Shown here in pieces: positions 60,811 through 64,000 of a stretch of DNA of 64,000 nucleotides (the stretch's first letter is position 1; the number at the start of each line of letters is the position of its first letter). The translations under genes were made by a program, and so were the position numbers. Origin of the DNA: Agrypnia vestita (Eukaryota > Arthropoda > Insecta > Trichoptera > Phryganeidae). Below the pieces are notes generated by a model. It searched no databases and was not told the DNA's origin. It saw nothing but the letters and a program-made list of their open reading frames with translations. The stretch spans positions 1 to 64,000 of the forward strand of contig JADDOH010003975.1 in the NCBI GenBank assembly GCA_016648135.1, read 5' to 3'.

Positions 60811-61739
60811 CAGTGGCGTACAGTGAGTATAAAGTTAGGTTATGCTGTGACCGACTATATACCTATATTTAAAATATATATATACGCATATACCTATATG
60901 GGTGTATACATATTTTTTATTTTTTTAACTATATATAATGAACTATTCTGAGTAGCTTTAATCCACAAAAATAACTACACTAAAAGAAGTATTACAAACA
61001 AGGATTTTCTAAATAAATAAATATTTTATATATAGGTAAATGGCAAAAAATTTCAGTATATTTCGAAGAGGATTTATTTTATATATAATTAAATCGGAAA
61101 TAATACTAATTTCAGATACACGTTTCTTTTCACAAAAATAAATCAAACATTTTGTGATGATGATGTTCAAAAACCTACATTTTACGAATTTTCTTAATAA
61201 ATTACCATAAACTAATTCATATAAATAGAAACGGATTGAATTTGAGCTGTTGAACTCAGTAATTCATATAAAAATAATAAAAGAAAAGAACAAACATTAC
61301 GGTTTGATTGAATTCACCGTAGAAAAGAGAAATAGAATTCACACAAAATGTTTTGGGCGGAATTTGTAAAAAATATCATTTTTGCAAGTGACGTGCGCGC
61401 AGTTCTTACCTGACATTGGACCTTTCGAAGAAACACGCTATTCCATGAAAAATTTACTTGTCTACTACAAAAAACTCGCAGACATAGAGATGAGACAATA
61501 TACACAGTTCAGAACGAGTTTTTTCTCGACTAGATCTATGGAACAAATTTGCTGGGCGCAGAAAAGTGAGATAAAATTATGAATTGACATGAAGTTGGAT
61601 ACAGAAACGTCGAAAATAAAATTACGGCTAGAATTTTAAAATGATTTTTTCTTAAGATAACGATTATTTAATTAGTATTTGTTTCCCAGAATCCTTACTA
61701 ATGCACAGCTCTTTTACTTGTATGCGCTGCACGCCACTG
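60811..61739 (-). mobile_element. hAT-like non-autonomous element, copy B with perfect target duplication
   Basis: Same family as 42665-43522, inverted, 929 bp. It starts CAGTGGCGTACAG and ends with the complement of CAGTGGCGTGCAGCGCATAC. A perfect 8-bp duplication CTTCGAAG flanks it (60803-60810 and 61740-61747). On the plus strand 61382-61582 is an open frame (FEETRYSMKN, then RSMEQICWAQKSE) that could be a fragment of the parent transposase; I cannot assign it. Confidence 0.85.
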
Positions 61740-61749
61740 CTTCGAAGCT

Positions 61750-62930
61750 ACATTCACTTAAAATTCGTGCTACAAAGTTAGCTCGATTTTAAATAATTGT
61801 TTTTTTTTATATTGACTATTAACATAAGTTATGAGCATTTTTTTCCAAACGTAGAAGATAAGAGGGTAATTAAATTAAATAATACATATAGCCGAAAAGC
61901 AAACACAACATCTAGTTGAACAGAAATTTTTCTTCTGAATAAAATGCCTTCATCATTTGTCTTACTTTTGGAGCGCATTTTAAAATTTGAAAACAAAACG
62001 ACATTAATTATGTTAACACGAAATATTAAATAAGTTTAAGGATTAATCTTATTTATATGTTATATGAAATATATATTAAAGGTTTACCTTTAAAGGTGTG
62101 TATCCGTTGACTCATTTTACTCTGTGTTTATTTAAAATTCTACATGTAAATAATCAATACCTCTATTTACACTCGAATGTGTTTTGTCCTTTATGCGACT
62201 TTCGACACAACTCATATCCGTATTCATGCGCCATTGCACATAATTTTTACTCCTACTGATCTGATATAATTCCAGTTTACTTCTTAATGTTACAGTAGTA
62301 ACTATTTACAGATAATCGACCTTCATTTCCTGTTTCATCCACACCTGTCAAAATAATATAGTACGTCATTATACGCTCACATTCACAGTAATATACATAT
62401 ATATTGCGAAACTCCTAATGATTCATATTTATGTTCCCTACCGGGACACCTCAATATTTTACTGAATCTTATTCAATCTAGAAAGTTGTTTTGAGGCTTA
62501 TAAATGTGTTTTATACTGAGTGTCTCGGTAATAGTCTAATAAAAGGTTTTTTACGTATCCAATGTACGAAGCGCAACAGAAATAAATGACTGACATCCAT
62601 ACGCAATTAATATCATTTCAACACATTATTTTTCATATATCTGCTGGCTTTTATGTTTTTTCCGTGATTGAGAGGCTGCAAATTTGTCTACATTTGTATT
62701 AAAATCTAGAGTTCGATATAAAAGTTAATACTGTTTTCATAGTAAGCAATAATATTTAAATATTATATATATTGAACCAAAGCAGAAATGTGAAAGACAT
62801 CTTAAATACTTATAGGAACTTCTGTAAGATTTTGGATGATCGGTAAATGTATGGATTTCTTGTTTTCTGAATTCTGTCCTTTATTTTTTACAATGTATTT
62901 TCACATAGATAAAAATAAAAACACACTCGT
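61750..62930. other. AT-rich DNA, no gene seen
   Basis: No supported coding sequence, repeat end or structured element was found here. Confidence 0.5.
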
Positions 62931-62936
62931 TTTAAA

Positions 62937-63066
62937 GTTCTACTTACTTAATTTTTGTGAGGCGGGTTTCGCCTTATAGGGCATTACCAATCTAACTACT
63001 AACTCGCTCACAAGTCTTATTTAATGCCTTCGTAAGGCGAAACACGTCTCATAAAAACTAGATAAG
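62937..63066. repeat. Imperfect palindrome with GAAAC-containing arms
   Basis: Arms of about 55 bp mirror each other around about 63000. They include GTGAGGCGGGTTTCGCCTTA on the left and AAGGCGAAACACGTCTCA on the right. The right arm has a stem-II-like GCCTT/AAGGC followed by GAAAC and GTC, but CTTATTT stands where CTGATGA is expected. The layout matches the other head-to-head elements, though the core is decayed. Confidence 0.4.
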
Positions 63067-63225
63067 TGGAATTTAAAAGAAGTTTGTTTTTATTTTCATG
63101 TGTGATTATGGAGTTCTTCTAATTTACTTAATAAACACTGTATTTTCATCATGTTAACATACTTTTGTTGTGCATTTTTCGATCTGTATTTTGGTAGCAT
63201 CGTCAGTTTTATTGTTAATACTATC

Positions 63226-63870
63226 TGTAACCCGTCAAAAATGACGTTACTCCCACGTGCAGGTTTCTAATGAATAAGTATTTACTTATTTATAGCCGAC
63301 ACCCCTGAAATAGTAATAACGACTCTTTTACTATTCAAAACCCTGGCGATTGTAGTGAGTGTGCGTGCGTAAAACTAACGCGACAACGTAATTAAATAAT
63401 TAATAGTATAAATAAAATAGACATCAAAATAAAATAAAAAGTATATTCCGGTACCGGGAATTGAACCCGAACCTCTTGGATGAGAGGTAGGTATCCTAGT
63501 CACTACACCACACATGAGATATCATTATTTGCAGAGATAATGTTTATAAAGCCAGTGTACTTAAAAAATATATTTTAGATTGGTTCGCTTTGCTAAGTTC
63601 TATATGTAGTCTACTTTTGAAGTATAATACTTCATATACATATTATACTTCAAGTATAATATAATAAGTATAAGATGATGGCAACCTCCGTAGGTTTCCG
63701 CGTTCGAGTTTGCTCGCCCGGGGTTCAAGCCCTATCTCCGGCCGTTTAATTCGGGTTTTTTAAGCCGTGAATTTGAAAGAAACTAACGACGTTACATGAA
63801 GTTACGGGGGCAGACAGATGGATGGACAGACGGACATACAACGAAATTATTATGATTGGGATTGCTTCAA
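63226..63870 (+). mobile_element. Dispersed repeat family 2, long copy with tRNA-like insert
   Basis: It starts AACCCGTCAAAAATGACG and ends GGACATACAACGAAATTATT. A B-box-like CGGGGTTCAAGCCC lies at about 63719-63732. The tRNA-Glu-like block at 63447-63516 is included in the opposite orientation, which may mean a nested SINE. Confidence 0.5.
63447..63516 (-). pseudogene. tRNA-Glu-like sequence (SINE head or tRNA pseudogene)
   Basis: The minus strand has TGGTGTAGTGACTAGGATA (A-box region) and GGGTTCAATTCCCGG (B-box and T-arm), strongly resembling tRNA-Glu. The anticodon arm is altered: ACCTC and GAGGT close over an eight-base loop, or CCTCT/AGAGG over six, so no normal seven-base anticodon loop forms. 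The acceptor stem is not well paired. It is not likely to be a working tRNA. Confidence 0.6.
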
Positions 63871-64000
63871 ATCAGGCTGTTGGATTAATAATGGAAAAGA
63901 AGTGAAAAAAGTAAACCATAAAAATCAAGTTTTATAATACTCCCTTTCTCATTTACTAGTTGAAACATTTTTTTTCGCTTAACCTAAGCGTTGGGCTTCG

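Noticed and set aside
63447..63516. Functional tRNA-Glu gene
   Set aside because: The anticodon loop is the wrong size and the acceptor stem is poorly paired; a SINE head or pseudogene fits better.

Overview
The window looks like an AT-rich insect chromosome segment dominated by transposable elements. Evidence for an insect: two interstitial tracts of the arthropod telomere repeat (CCTAA/TTAGG), a mori-type mariner transposon, many non-LTR retrotransposon 3' ends, tRNA-derived SINEs, and one typical insect secreted-protein gene whose tiny first coding exon carries the start of the signal peptide. I cannot name the order or species with confidence.

Host genes are few. The only convincing complete gene is on the minus strand at 26955-28083. 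It has a TATA box, a 12-bp coding exon 1, a 94-bp intron and a large exon 2, and encodes a cysteine-free Q/Y/S/P-rich secreted protein of about 344 residues that looks cuticle- or matrix-like. A second candidate is a 3'-terminal exon at 50770-50909 (minus) with a strong splice acceptor; its upstream exons were not found. A CpG-rich island at 36160-36370 and a GC-rich leader-like segment at 59576-59780 are weaker exon or promoter candidates.

Layout: 1-1860, promoter-like and tandem-repeat-rich retroelement-like sequence with a run of A-loop hairpins; 2960-3310, decayed tandem repeat; 3715-5700, palindromic ribozyme-bearing element and LINE tails; 8000-12850, LINE fragments and MITEs; 13300-15500, SINE and ribozyme-like elements; 16064-17344, a full-length but dead mariner; 17890-21400, ribozyme-like elements, a 1.4-kb inverted repeat and a SINE; 24300-25650, SINE, ribozyme-like element and LINE; 26955-28240, the secreted-protein gene; 28400-35000, mostly AT-rich DNA with a 492-bp MITE and a telomere-like tract; 35128-35692 and 43670-44222, inverted copies of an LTR-like promoter repeat; 37270-38190, a ~128-bp tandem array broken by 11 CCTAA units next to a fold-back; 40-46 kb, mariner relic, hAT-like element, SINE, MITE and LINE; 50-53 kb, candidate exon, LINE, MITE and SINE; 55-57.2 kb, a mariner relic with two nested insertions and a LINE; 60.8-61.7 kb, second hAT-like copy with a perfect 8-bp target duplication; 62.9-63.9 kb, palindrome and tRNA-related SINEs.

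The most interesting signal is a set of small elements carrying hammerhead-ribozyme-like cores (CTGANGA, stem II, GAAAC, GTC). They are arranged as head-to-head inverted pairs, antisense copy on the left and sense copy on the right. At least four motifs keep every core nucleotide. Two copies of one family are bounded by 12- and 13-bp target-site duplications, and one sits inside a mariner relic whose undisrupted relative is also in the window. Penelope-like retroelements and their derivatives are the closest known analogue.
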